Notes under the pieces: model-generated
Told to the model about the DNA's origin: nothing
What the model saw: the letters and a program-made list of their open reading frames with translations, nothing else
The model's database searches: none
Assembly (NCBI GenBank): GCA_964396595.1
Contig: CAYNFR010000054.1
Coordinates: forward strand, 1-8,758
Reading direction: 5' to 3'
From: CAYNFR01 sp964396595
Lineage (GTDB): Bacteria > Bacteroidota > Bacteroidia > Chitinophagales > Saprospiraceae
Length of the DNA: 8,758 nucleotides
Made by a program: the position numbers and the translations under genes
Part shown: positions 1 to 6,457 of the stretch, piece by piece
Layout: every line of letters starts with the position of its first letter
Numbering within the stretch: the first letter of the stretch is position 1

Positions 1-16
1 CGCAGCGTCATTTGAT

Positions 17-50
17 CAAAATTAAGTTTGTTTTTTGTCTTCGTTCAAAA
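17..50 (-). promoter_or_regulatory. Candidate Bacteroidota-type promoter firing leftward
   Basis: Read on the minus strand, TTTTG (50 to 46) is followed after 21 bases by TAATTTTG (24 to 17). This fits the Bacteroidota sigma-A pattern of a TTTG-like -33 box and a TAnnTTTG -7 box about 19-21 bases apart. Transcription would start near position 10-12, almost on the minus-strand ATG at 9-11, giving a nearly leaderless message. The -7 box overlaps the palindrome TTTGATCAAA, a possible operator. Such motifs arise easily by chance in AT-rich DNA, so this remains weak. Confidence 0.25.
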
Positions 51-311
51 GTAGTGTTATTTTTTTTAACGCTTAGAGTCAAGTAGACCTAGATCGGAGA
101 TTTCAATAAACATAATGTCAATAGAATACAATGTCCAAATAGGCTCAAAATGGCCTCTAAATGCCCATTTTTCGAATATCAGCCTCTACATGTTGCGATA
201 ATCCAAGACGGATTGGCAAGCGGAAAACGGAGAAAATAAGCTAAGAAGACCTGATTTTGGATCAACCGACCTGTAAAAAGCATAAATAGGTGTCAAACAT
301 GGATGGTTTCG

Positions 312-329
312 CAACGGCTACGGCTGTTG
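312..329 (+). other. Hairpin with cUACGg tetraloop
   Basis: On the plus strand, CAACGGC and GCTGTTG form a seven-pair stem (one G-T pair) closed by C-G around the loop TACG. As RNA this is the very stable cUNCGg tetraloop class. It lies 12 bases beyond the stop codon of the minus-strand DUF6265-like gene. Neither strand has a T-run after it, so it is not a standard terminator. In the transcript of that gene the loop would read CGUA, so the special tetraloop forms only in plus-strand RNA. Confidence 0.4.
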
Positions 330-341
330 TGTGCTCGTGCT

Positions 342-821
342 TTATTTCACTCGCTTCATCGGGAAAGTTTGCTTGCGTTCTTGTCCATTTTTCGTTCCCG
401 AAATTTCAGCTACTAAAGAGTCCGCAGTAATTTTTGTATAAGAAATGATTTGTGGAAAGTCGTGCTTCGGATTTTCAAAAACCATTTGAGCTTCTGAAAT
501 TGTCTTTGTTGCGAAACGAACAGGTAAACCGTCATTTTGGTTTTTGACTGTTGGCATATAACATAGTCCGTCCTGTTCTTGCACTAATCGTATGTTTTCA
601 AATACAATGGTGTCTTTTTCTTTGATGATGTAACTTATTGCCGTAAATTCACTGTCGTTCGTCTTGTTCCAGGATTCGTAAATACTTCCCCTTTGGGTTT
701 TGTTTTCCCAAGTACCGATTAGCCATTCCGCTTTAGAAATGTCGTTTGTTTGATTTGTCTTCCAAGCACAAAGAATAGCCAAGCCAACAACTGCGATAAA
801 AAAATTTGTTCCTGTTTTCAT
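342..821 (-). CDS. DUF6265-like exported hypothetical protein
   Basis: The function is unknown. The 159-residue protein opens with a short hydrophobic segment (about residues 7-19) that looks like a signal peptide or membrane anchor, so it is probably exported. A cysteine at residue 18 follows LAIL, which is a poor lipobox, so a lipoprotein is possible but not supported. The body resembles the DUF6265 family: a WLIGTWE start at 33-39, a middle strand region, then FENPKHDFPQIISY at 115-128, the most recognisable block. The same frame runs on to an ATG at 920, but that extension lies inside the upstream VOC gene, and starting at 821 restores the hydrophobic N-terminus. The start lies only four bases past the VOC stop codon, which indicates one operon. 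Base composition is AT-rich like its two neighbours. The family call is from memory and fairly secure; the role is not known. Confidence 0.75.
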   Translation of the reverse strand: MKTGTNFFIAVVGLAILCAWKTNQTNDISKAEWLIGTWENKTQRGSIYESWNKTNDSEFTAISYIIKEKDTIVFENIRLVQEQDGLCYMPTVKNQNDGLPVRFATKTISEAQMVFENPKHDFPQIISYTKITADSLVAEISGTKNGQERKQTFPMKRVK

Positions 822-825
822 AATT

Positions 826-1194
826 TTATCCGATTGAATGAACTGCCATTTTATTTCCTTCTGTGTCAATAAACATTCCAAAGTAACCCATTTCAGGGCT
901 GATTTGCGTTTTCGCAACAATTACCTTTCCGTTGTTGCTTTCTACTTTGTCCAACACCGTTTGCAAGTCGTTCCCACCATTCAGATAAGCGACAACTCCG
1001 TTGGTTGAGGGTTCGTAATCCTCGCCCCATACGATTGCTCCCGATACGTTTGTTCCGTCAGTAGGGAAAAAGCCCATTTTTGTGCCGAACATTTCAGTTT
1101 CTCTAATTTCCAAACCAAGAATGGCTCGGTAAAAAGATACTGCTCTTGTGAAATCCTTTACTGGAATTTCAAACCAGTTGATTAAATTTTCCAT
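826..1194 (-). CDS. VOC (glyoxalase/bleomycin-resistance fold) family protein
   Basis: This 122-residue protein is a single vicinal-oxygen-chelate unit of two beta-alpha-beta-beta-beta modules. The first module has the typical opening FEIPVKDFTRAVSFYRAILG (8-27). The second begins near 66 (NGVVAYL) and ends with the family's closing pattern, GMFIDTEGNKMAVHS (106-120). VOC proteins include glyoxalases, dioxygenases, epimerases and antibiotic-binding proteins, and sequence alone does not choose among them. The His and Glu metal ligands of classical glyoxalase I are not evident at the expected places, so a metal-dependent glyoxalase role is doubtful. It is probably cytoplasmic. It lies between the AraC-type regulator (74 bases upstream) and the DUF6265-like gene (4 bases downstream), so regulator and effector genes are probably linked. 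An inverted repeat TGCAA-aa-TTGCA at 1219-1230 lies in the upstream gap and could be an operator. Confidence 0.85.
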   Translation of the reverse strand: MENLINWFEIPVKDFTRAVSFYRAILGLEIRETEMFGTKMGFFPTDGTNVSGAIVWGEDYEPSTNGVVAYLNGGNDLQTVLDKVESNNGKVIVAKTQISPEMGYFGMFIDTEGNKMAVHSIG

Positions 1195-1268
1195 TGTCTT
1201 ATTGTTTTATGTTAAAAGTGCAAAATTGCAATGAAATTGAAACCTGAAATTGTATAAATGCGACAAGG

Positions 1269-2084
1269 CTAATCCGTTCCGTAGAAGAGCGAAGACATTT
1301 TCAAGTTGTTTCCGTAAAATTCTTTGGGTGTAAAACCTGTCAGGTCTTTGAAATCTCTGATGAAATGGGCTTGGTCATAAAATTCGTTTTCATAAGCCAA
1401 AGTGGTAAGACTTGTAAATTTTTTGGATAGCAACATTTTGAGTGTCGCTTGCAGTCGGATTGTTTTTGAAAGTTGTTTCGGGCTTAAACCGATGGCTGAT
1501 GAAAATTTTCGTTCTAACTGTCTGCGGTGGATGTTGGTTTGTTTGGAAAGTTCATCAACTGAAAGTTGTCCGTTGGCTGTCAATATCGTTTCTACGATTG
1601 ATTTTACAATGCGGTCAATGGTTTTGGTATCTGCCAATCGGTTGAGTAGAAATGTTTCAATCAACTTAATCCTTTCGAAAGTTGATGAAGCTGTCAAAAT
1701 ATTTTGTTCAATTTTCCGTCCGTCATTTTTAAACAATTTTTCCAATGAAACGGCTGTGTTTTCCATTTCCTTTATCGGAATGGTTGCAAAAGGCAAAAAT
1801 CCGTTAGGATGAAAACGAACGGCAAAAATTCCTGTTTCGCCTGTCGGTTCTATGTCAAGTGGTCTTGTGAGTTGTCCGATTGCAAAACATTTTGGTTGGA
1901 TAATGCTTTTGCCGTTATCGGTGTATTGTCTGTATAAATCACCATAATGAAAGATCATTTCTATACAGCCGTCCGGCACGATGGTTTGTTTTTCAGGTGT
2001 TTCTTCTTTTGGGCTCTCTAATGTCCAATAACATTTGATCAGTGTTGTTAATTCTATGCTAGGTTCAAATGTCTGGTAATTCAT
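1269..2084 (-). CDS. AraC family transcriptional regulator with DUF6597-type sensor domain
   Basis: A 271-residue DNA-binding regulator. The N-terminal half (about 5-105) matches the DUF6597-like sensor domain found in many AraC proteins: a CYWTLE segment at 18-23, IVPDGCIEMIFHYGD at 35-49 and a FAVRFHPNGF block at 87-96. The C-terminal third is the AraC double helix-turn-helix: the first around 175-195 (SVDELSKQTNIHRRQLERKF), the second around 224-247, with the family signature DQAHFIRDFKDLTGFTPKEF at 237-256. It probably controls the two genes immediately downstream on the same strand, perhaps together with itself. The ligand is unknown. Upstream of the ATG the minus strand reads A-rich (AAGAAGAAC), which is usual for weak Bacteroidota ribosome sites. 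GC content is about 35-42% in lines I counted by hand, well below the lipid A genes. The family call is secure; the regulon is inferred. Confidence 0.9.
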   Translation of the reverse strand: MNYQTFEPSIELTTLIKCYWTLESPKEETPEKQTIVPDGCIEMIFHYGDLYRQYTDNGKSIIQPKCFAIGQLTRPLDIEPTGETGIFAVRFHPNGFLPFATIPIKEMENTAVSLEKLFKNDGRKIEQNILTASSTFERIKLIETFLLNRLADTKTIDRIVKSIVETILTANGQLSVDELSKQTNIHRRQLERKFSSAIGLSPKQLSKTIRLQATLKMLLSKKFTSLTTLAYENEFYDQAHFIRDFKDLTGFTPKEFYGNNLKMSSLFYGTD

Positions 2085-2281
2085 GTGTTCTTCTTTTTTG
2101 AGCTATGTTTGTTTTAGGGTGCCACATAACACCTGTAAATGAGCCACGCCCCACCACCCATATATCGTCTGTATCGCTAATGTCCTACCTCTATGATGCG
2201 TTTACAACATTACGTAAATAAGATGCAATTAGGCTGGAATAGCGGACGCATCTGTATATAAATGATTATAAATAAATAGTC

Positions 2282-2305
2282 GGATATACGCCGTCGCAGA
2301 TATCC
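2282..2305. repeat. Inverted repeat GGATAT / ATATCC
   Basis: Perfect 6-base arms at 2282-2287 and 2300-2305 flank a 12-base GC-rich spacer. It could be an operator or a hairpin at the end of the minus-strand lipid A transcript. There is no T-run to make it a terminator. Arms of this length are not rare by chance. Confidence 0.25.
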
Positions 2306-2373
2306 TGATTGGCAGTATTTGTGAAGATAAGGTAAAAGACATCAGATTGTACACCGCAAGCAATTTTCCCAAT

Positions 2374-2394
2374 AGGAAGCTATTAATTCTTCCT
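2374..2394 (-). terminator. Possible transcript-end hairpin after the lipid A block
   Basis: AGGAAG (2374-2379) and CTTCCT (2389-2394) form a six-pair stem with a nine-base AT-rich loop. It begins six bases beyond the stop codon of the ABC ATPase gene in the direction of transcription. The stem is AT-rich and no T-run follows on the minus strand, so it is not a classical intrinsic terminator. Position is the main reason to mention it. Confidence 0.25.
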
Positions 2395-2400
2395 GTAGCC

Positions 2401-3012
2401 CTACCCCTTCATCCTAATCACTTCACTACCCTTCATAAAATCTTTAACATCATTGGAGGCGATAATGACTGTGCGATCGACTTTAAATCGTTGAAGGAGA
2501 TTCATCAGCCACATTTGCGCTTGCGCATCAAGATAAGAACCGGGTTCGTCCAGCAGGGTGATTTCTGATTTCACGAGTATGGCGGACACGAGATGGACGC
2601 GCTGTAGCTGCCCTGAGGAAAGTTCACTTAGTCGTGTATTTGGTTTGAGCGGTAGCTCTATCAATTCATATACTTCCTCCCATGATCGACCATCCATATA
2701 TGTTTTAAAGCTATTGACGAATCGCAAGGCTTCTTTGATCGATAAGCCTGTCGGTATCGACATATATGGCGCTGCATAGCTTATGTGCTGATATACCTCG
2801 TCGGTGTCGATTTTCTGCCCTTCATGATACAGATGGACATGTCCCTCACTGGGACTGAGATAAGCGCTGATGATCTTTAAGAGGGTGGACTTGCCGCTAC
2901 CATTTGCGCCGGAGACAGCATAAATGCCGCCCGATTCAAATACATAATTCATCCCCCTGATGATCCAGTGGTAATTATATCGCTTGCCGATGTTGTGGAG
3001 CTCAATCCTCAC
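2401..3012 (-). CDS. Stand-alone ABC-type ATPase with atypical Q- and H-loops
   Basis: A 203-residue ABC nucleotide-binding protein with no membrane domain. Motifs seen: Walker A GANGSGKST (35-43), signature LSSGQLQR (131-138), Walker B ITLLDEP (151-157) with the catalytic Glu156, and D-loop SYLD (159-162). Two switch residues differ from the consensus. The Q-loop region reads ISYAAPYMSIP (77-87) with no glutamine, and the H-loop position is Asn187 (ASND) instead of histidine. I recall similar APY and SN patterns in other Bacteroidota ATPases, so this is more likely a subfamily trait than decay. The start is GTG at 3010-3012; the next internal ATG (residue 21) would remove the first strand. 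The gene overlaps the lpxA end by 11 bases, so it is probably translated by coupling and linked to outer-membrane lipid work, but no permease is nearby and the substrate is unknown. Confidence 0.85.
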   Translation of the reverse strand: MRIELHNIGKRYNYHWIIRGMNYVFESGGIYAVSGANGSGKSTLLKIISAYLSPSEGHVHLYHEGQKIDTDEVYQHISYAAPYMSIPTGLSIKEALRFVNSFKTYMDGRSWEEVYELIELPLKPNTRLSELSSGQLQRVHLVSAILVKSEITLLDEPGSYLDAQAQMWLMNLLQRFKVDRTVIIASNDVKDFMKGSEVIRMKG

Positions 3013-3790
3013 TGCCTGTCGTGTTTTTATATCCCCTGATCACCCCGCGCTCGCTGGATGATATAAAACGGATGATCTCCTGCTTGATCTCGCTATCTGG
3101 TAGGCTGTGATCAAGTTTGTTGAGCGACTGCGATATATTACTGTGACGGACGAATAGTACGCGATATACATCTTGAATTTGCTTGATCGTTTCTTGGCTG
3201 AAACCTCTCCGCGTCAGTCCTATTACATTGACCCCCTCATATGCCAGGGGCTCTCTTGCTGCCTTGACATAAGGGGGCACATCCTTCCGCACGAGTGTCC
3301 CGCCACCAACAAAAGCATGTCTGCCTATCGTCACGAATTGATGTACAGCAGTCATGCCGCCCACGATCGCATAATCACCGACCGTGACATGGCCTGCCAG
3401 TTGGGATACATTGGAGATGATGGCATGACTTCCGATGATACAATCGTGGGCGATATGCGCATAAGCCATAATCAGGGCGTGAGAAGCGATTCTGGTCAGG
3501 CCGCTGGCAGCTGTACCTCGATTGACTGTTGCATATTCTCGGACAGAAACATGGTCTTCCAGTACACATAAGGTGTATTCTCCGGCAAATTTCAAATCCT
3601 GCGGATAATTGCCGATAACAGCGCCGGCGTGAATTTTACAATGCGTACCCATCCGCGTACCATTCATAATGACGGCATTCGGTCCGATGGTGCAGCCCTC
3701 TTCTATGACGACATCTTCTTCTATGGTGACATTGGGGGCAATTGTCACATCACGAGCAATCTTGGCATTAGGATGGATTAAATCCCTCAT
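3002..3790 (-). CDS. lpxA: UDP-N-acetylglucosamine O-acyltransferase
   Basis: First step of lipid A synthesis: moves a 3-hydroxyacyl chain from acyl carrier protein to the 3-OH of UDP-GlcNAc, in the cytoplasm as a homotrimer. Its 262 residues equal the E. coli length. Residues 1 to about 185 are hexapeptide repeats of a left-handed beta-helix; the rest is the helical C-terminal domain. Family blocks: NYPQDLKFAGE (61-71), AHIAHDC (111-117) with the expected catalytic His115 (E. coli His125), GGMTAVHQF (144-152) and DVPPYV (170-175). Gly163 sits where E. coli has the chain-length residue Gly173. There a glycine allows long acyl chains, so a chain of about C14 or longer is predicted. The ATG overlaps the lpxC/fabZ stop as ATGA, and the 3' end overlaps the ABC ATPase start by 11 bases, so the three are probably co-translated. 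No lpxB is in the window. Confidence 0.97.
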   Translation of the reverse strand: MRDLIHPNAKIARDVTIAPNVTIEEDVVIEEGCTIGPNAVIMNGTRMGTHCKIHAGAVIGNYPQDLKFAGEYTLCVLEDHVSVREYATVNRGTAASGLTRIASHALIMAYAHIAHDCIIGSHAIISNVSQLAGHVTVGDYAIVGGMTAVHQFVTIGRHAFVGGGTLVRKDVPPYVKAAREPLAYEGVNVIGLTRRGFSQETIKQIQDVYRVLFVRHSNISQSLNKLDHSLPDSEIKQEIIRFISSSERGVIRGYKNTTGSED

Positions 3791-5181
3791 TTTTGCTTGG
3801 TCCGATCGACGATCTGTGCAGTTAGATCTCCTTCAGAGACGATTTTGTCATTGACATATGCCGTACCCTTCATATGGACGATGCCCCGTCTGATAGGCTC
3901 TAGTAATTCCAGCTTCATGACAAGGGTATCACCCGGCCCTACCTTGCGCTTAAACTTCACTTGATCCATCTTGAGGAAATACGTATCCCAGTCTGCCGGA
4001 ATATCAACCTTGGATAATACCAGTATTCCGCCTGTCTGAGCCATGGCCTCCATCTGTAGCACACCGGGAAAGACAGGATTGCCTGGAAAATGCCCCTGAA
4101 ATAGCATTTCATTCATGGTCAGATTCTTAACCCCCACCACATAATTATCCGTAAGCTCGATGATCTTGTCAACCAGTAGAAATGGATACCTGTGCGGCAA
4201 CATATTCATCAGCCCGACAGCATCTACCACAGGCGGCAGTGACGGATCATAACGCGGTACACCTCTGATCTGCTTATTGAATAATTCTTTTAATTGCTTG
4301 ACAAAAGCAACATTACCTGTATGTCCGGGCGCTATGGCAATTATGCGCGCATGGATAGGGCTCCCCAGCAAGGCGAGATCCCCTATCAGATCGGCCAATT
4401 TATGGCGTGCTGGTTCATTGGGATATCTAAAATTGACACCTTGCTTGATTTGATCCATGATCTCTGCGGTATCTCTCCGCCCCAGCAAATTGATACTTTC
4501 GCGCAATAGCTCTAAGTCAATATCATCACTGTTAAGCACGACTGCATTGGATAGGTCACCACCTTTGATCATGTTGTTGTTAGCCAACTCGATAATATCC
4601 TTTGCCTCGACGAATGTTCTTGCTAGACCTATTTCTTTCATCGTTGACTGGCCGGCATTATGCCGCGCCAATACTTCACCTATGATCGCCCCGGGATAAG
4701 TAAGCTGCACCTGTATGTCTAGATCGTCACTGGGAAATGCCATGTATTCTGCGCCGGAATCAGGGCATTTGAAGTGTATCGGTTCAGTAAGTCGAAAGAT
4801 TGGTTTGTCGGCAGATTGATCGACAACACCTATTTGCTTCAGCCCTTGAAAATAAAGGCCTATTGTGCCGTCAAGAGCAGGTAATTCAGGCCCCTCTACT
4901 TCTATCTCCGCATTGCTAATGCCCAATGAAAACAAGGCAGCCAATAGATGCTCCACGGTATCCACACGACTATTCCCGGACTTTAGGGATGTGTTCCTGT
5001 AAGTAGAGCATACGAATCTCGGATCCGCCGGAATCCACACATCTCCATCCAGATCCTTCCTTTTAAACTTTAGTCCAAATCCTTCGGCAGCAGGTCTGAC
5101 GGTTACATTCGTAGCAACACCCGAATGCAATCCCACTCCCTCCCATCTTACTGAATCCGCTATGGTTTTTTGTACCCTCAT
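3787..5181 (-). CDS. lpxC/fabZ: Bifunctional UDP-3-O-acyl-GlcNAc deacetylase / 3-hydroxyacyl-ACP dehydratase
   Basis: One 464-residue chain with two enzymes. Residues 1 to about 305 are LpxC, the zinc deacetylase that commits UDP-3-O-acyl-GlcNAc to lipid A. Expected zinc ligands are His78 (TVEHLLAAL), His260 and Asp264 (ARHKLADLIGDL); Glu77 and His287 (PGH) fit the catalytic pair. Residues from about 315 are FabZ, which dehydrates 3-hydroxyacyl-ACP in fatty acid elongation: LPHRYPFLLVDKI (328-340), catalytic His364 in GHFPGNPVFPG and Glu378 in QMEAMAQ, 14 residues apart as in E. coli FabZ. All catalytic residues are present in both halves. The fusion is a known Bacteroidota feature and physically links two users of the 3-hydroxyacyl-ACP pool. 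The gene lies 94 bases after lpxD, a gap with a possible promoter, and overlaps lpxA by 4 bases. The start (MRVQKTIAD) agrees with the usual LpxC N-terminus. Confidence 0.97.
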   Translation of the reverse strand: MRVQKTIADSVRWEGVGLHSGVATNVTVRPAAEGFGLKFKRKDLDGDVWIPADPRFVCSTYRNTSLKSGNSRVDTVEHLLAALFSLGISNAEIEVEGPELPALDGTIGLYFQGLKQIGVVDQSADKPIFRLTEPIHFKCPDSGAEYMAFPSDDLDIQVQLTYPGAIIGEVLARHNAGQSTMKEIGLARTFVEAKDIIELANNNMIKGGDLSNAVVLNSDDIDLELLRESINLLGRRDTAEIMDQIKQGVNFRYPNEPARHKLADLIGDLALLGSPIHARIIAIAPGHTGNVAFVKQLKELFNKQIRGVPRYDPSLPPVVDAVGLMNMLPHRYPFLLVDKIIELTDNYVVGVKNLTMNEMLFQGHFPGNPVFPGVLQMEAMAQTGGILVLSKVDIPADWDTYFLKMDQVKFKRKVGPGDTLVMKLELLEPIRRGIVHMKGTAYVNDKIVSEGDLTAQIVDRTKQK

Positions 5182-5253
5182 CTGTGTTGGTTAATCAACA
5201 ATAATTAACGGTCTTATGTCTCGTTTTTCCGTTATGTCATTATTAAGCAAGAG

Positions 5254-5261
5254 CAAATATA
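5254..5261 (-). promoter_or_regulatory. Candidate -7 element (TATATTTG) ahead of lpxC/fabZ
   Basis: The minus strand reads TATATTTG here, an exact match to the Bacteroidota TAnnTTTG -7 box. It lies in the 94-base gap between lpxD and lpxC/fabZ and would give a 5' leader of about 65 bases. I found no TTG at the proper distance upstream, so only half the promoter is visible. If real, lpxC/fabZ, lpxA and the ATPase could be transcribed separately from lpxD. Confidence 0.3.
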
Positions 5262-5275
5262 ATCCAGCCCATCTG

Positions 5276-6340
5276 TTATTGCCCTTTATTGTCGGGTATT
5301 CTGTTCTCCAAATCGACGATTCTGCGCATCAATTCCGGTAAGCGCTTAAATATCGCAAATGATCGCAAATAATCCCAATACCCTATCGCAGGATAACCAT
5401 ACCACTTTTTGCCACTAGCTGATAGATCCGAAGCGATGCCGCTTTTAGCCTGGATCTGACTTCCTTCGGCTATGTGGACGTGGCCGACCACTCCCACCTG
5501 ACCTCCGATAACGCTATACGACCCGATAGACACCGACCCGCTCACTCCGGTCTGCGCGGCTATTACTACATGAGGGTCAATCGTCACGCCGTGCGCAATA
5601 TGTATCAGATTGTCCAGCTTAACGCCCTCACCGATAATGGTGTCGCCTATCACGCCTTTATCAATGGTACAATTACTCCCTATCTCGACATTATCACCGA
5701 TCACCACTCGCCCTTGATGAAATATTTTTTCGTACCGGCCTTGCCGAAAAGTATGCCCAAACCCATCCGCACCAATCACCGCATTAGGATAAATAAGGAC
5801 ATTCTGTCCAATGTTAGTCTTATCCAGAATTCTGACACCACTATGTATAACCGTACCATGACCGATGACTACATGATCCCCGATTGTCACATGGGATCCT
5901 ATTCTCACCCCATGATCGATAGCAGAGCCATCTCCAATACTCGAAAATGCACCCACATGGACATCTGATGAAATTTGGGCGGAAGGACTAATAATCGCAG
6001 TAGGATGCCATGATGAATTTTCAGATCCTTGCTCAAGCCACTGTGTCAATCTAGCCAGTGCGTATCTGGAGTCATCCACCAATATATAGCTAATCACCCC
6101 TCCCGCTAGTGCCGATCGCCATCTTGAATGCACCACGACAGTGCGATGATGAAGGCTTTCTTGCAGACCATTCATCAAGCTGGCATCTTGCTTCCAGCTA
6201 AAGCTCACCAGACCTACTTGATCTTGCCATACTTCGCCGATACCCTTGACCACAGCATCACTATCCCCTATGAGCTCGCCACCCAGCAGGGCACAAAGTG
6301 CCTTATTGGTCATGGGAAATTTACCAGAATGTGTGTTCAT
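5276..6340 (-). CDS. lpxD: UDP-3-O-(3-hydroxyacyl)glucosamine N-acyltransferase
   Basis: Third step of lipid A synthesis: adds a second 3-hydroxyacyl chain from ACP to the 2-amino group left by LpxC, as a cytoplasmic homotrimer. The 354 residues (E. coli 341) comprise an N-terminal uridine-binding domain (about 10-105), a left-handed beta-helix of hexapeptide repeats (about 112-300) and a C-terminal helix (about 322-345). Key blocks: YPNAVIGADGFG (184-195), TIDKGVIGDTIIG (225-237) and LDNLIHIAHG (242-251), where His250 matches the E. coli catalytic His239. His287 matches the second conserved histidine (E. coli His276). The start is not certain: the ATG at 6340 and the one nine codons later (residue 10) both lack a clear ribosome site. 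I keep the first because the family's opening strand appears to begin at KFPM (7-10). It is the first gene of the minus-strand lipid A block and diverges from hemC. Confidence 0.95.
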   Translation of the reverse strand: MNTHSGKFPMTNKALCALLGGELIGDSDAVVKGIGEVWQDQVGLVSFSWKQDASLMNGLQESLHHRTVVVHSRWRSALAGGVISYILVDDSRYALARLTQWLEQGSENSSWHPTAIISPSAQISSDVHVGAFSSIGDGSAIDHGVRIGSHVTIGDHVVIGHGTVIHSGVRILDKTNIGQNVLIYPNAVIGADGFGHTFRQGRYEKIFHQGRVVIGDNVEIGSNCTIDKGVIGDTIIGEGVKLDNLIHIAHGVTIDPHVVIAAQTGVSGSVSIGSYSVIGGQVGVVGHVHIAEGSQIQAKSGIASDLSASGKKWYGYPAIGYWDYLRSFAIFKRLPELMRRIVDLENRIPDNKGQ

Positions 6341-6457
6341 CTAAAGGAATTTTGGTCTTGCACCCCAATGTTAAGGTGTAAATAATTATCAAAAAAAGAG
6401 AATCTATTCCATACATTCTTTTGTTAGACGTGGAATAATGTGATTTTTGGGCGATAA
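6341..6457. promoter_or_regulatory. Divergent lpxD / hemC promoter region
   Basis: This 117-base AT-rich gap must carry promoters for both directions. On the plus strand, TTTTG at 6419-6423 is followed after 18 bases by GATTTTTG at 6442-6449, one base off TAnnTTTG. This would start the hemC message only a few bases before its ATG. No clear minus-strand element for lpxD was found. The existence of promoters is inferred from gene orientation; the exact sites are weak. Confidence 0.35.

Larger units (their letters stand above)
1..341. other. Left intergenic region without a supported gene
   Basis: No reading frame on either strand looks like a real protein. The stretch is AT-rich. It holds a perfect 10-base palindrome, TTTGATCAAA, at 11-20. 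It also holds an imperfect direct repeat, GCCTCTAAATG at 153-163 and GCCTCTACATG at 182-192 (10 of 11 bases identical), and a hairpin at 312-329. A minus-strand ATG at 9-11 follows a promoter-like sequence, so a leftward gene may begin there and run off the window; three codons are too few to identify it. Confidence 0.6.
2085..2400. other. Intergenic gap between the AraC-type gene and the ABC ATPase gene
   Basis: These 316 bases hold no gene I can support. The only long open frame running into the next gene is the reverse complement of coding sequence. It must contain the promoter of the AraC-type gene, but I found no good minus-strand TAnnTTTG. Visible structure: TTTAC/GTAAA inverted repeat at 2201-2218 containing the palindrome TTACGTAA (2210-2217), GGATAT/ATATCC at 2282-2305 and AGGAAG/CTTCCT at 2374-2394. 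This gap is also where base composition changes, and so is a candidate junction for acquired DNA. Confidence 0.6.

Noticed and set aside
312..341. Integron attC-like site after the DUF6265-like gene
   Set aside because: CAAC and GTTG ends are present but the element is only 18 bases and the RYYYAAC/GTTRRRY cores do not match, so it cannot be called attC.
822..920. Upstream in-frame ATG at 920 as the start of the DUF6265-like gene
   Set aside because: It would place 33 residues inside the VOC coding sequence and hide the hydrophobic N-terminus; the ATG at 819-821 gives a tight 4-base junction and a sensible export signal.
1402..1812. Long plus-strand open frame opposite the AraC-type gene
   Set aside because: It is antisense to a gene with clear family motifs and has no recognisable features of its own.
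2104..2111. Exact TAnnTTTG (TATGTTTG) on the plus strand
   Set aside because: It points away from the AraC-type gene, has no -33 partner and leads to no plus-strand gene.
3173..3571. Open frames overlapping lpxA on the other strand
   Set aside because: lpxA is fully supported by length, hexapeptide repeats and catalytic His; the overlaps are by-products of its codon pattern.
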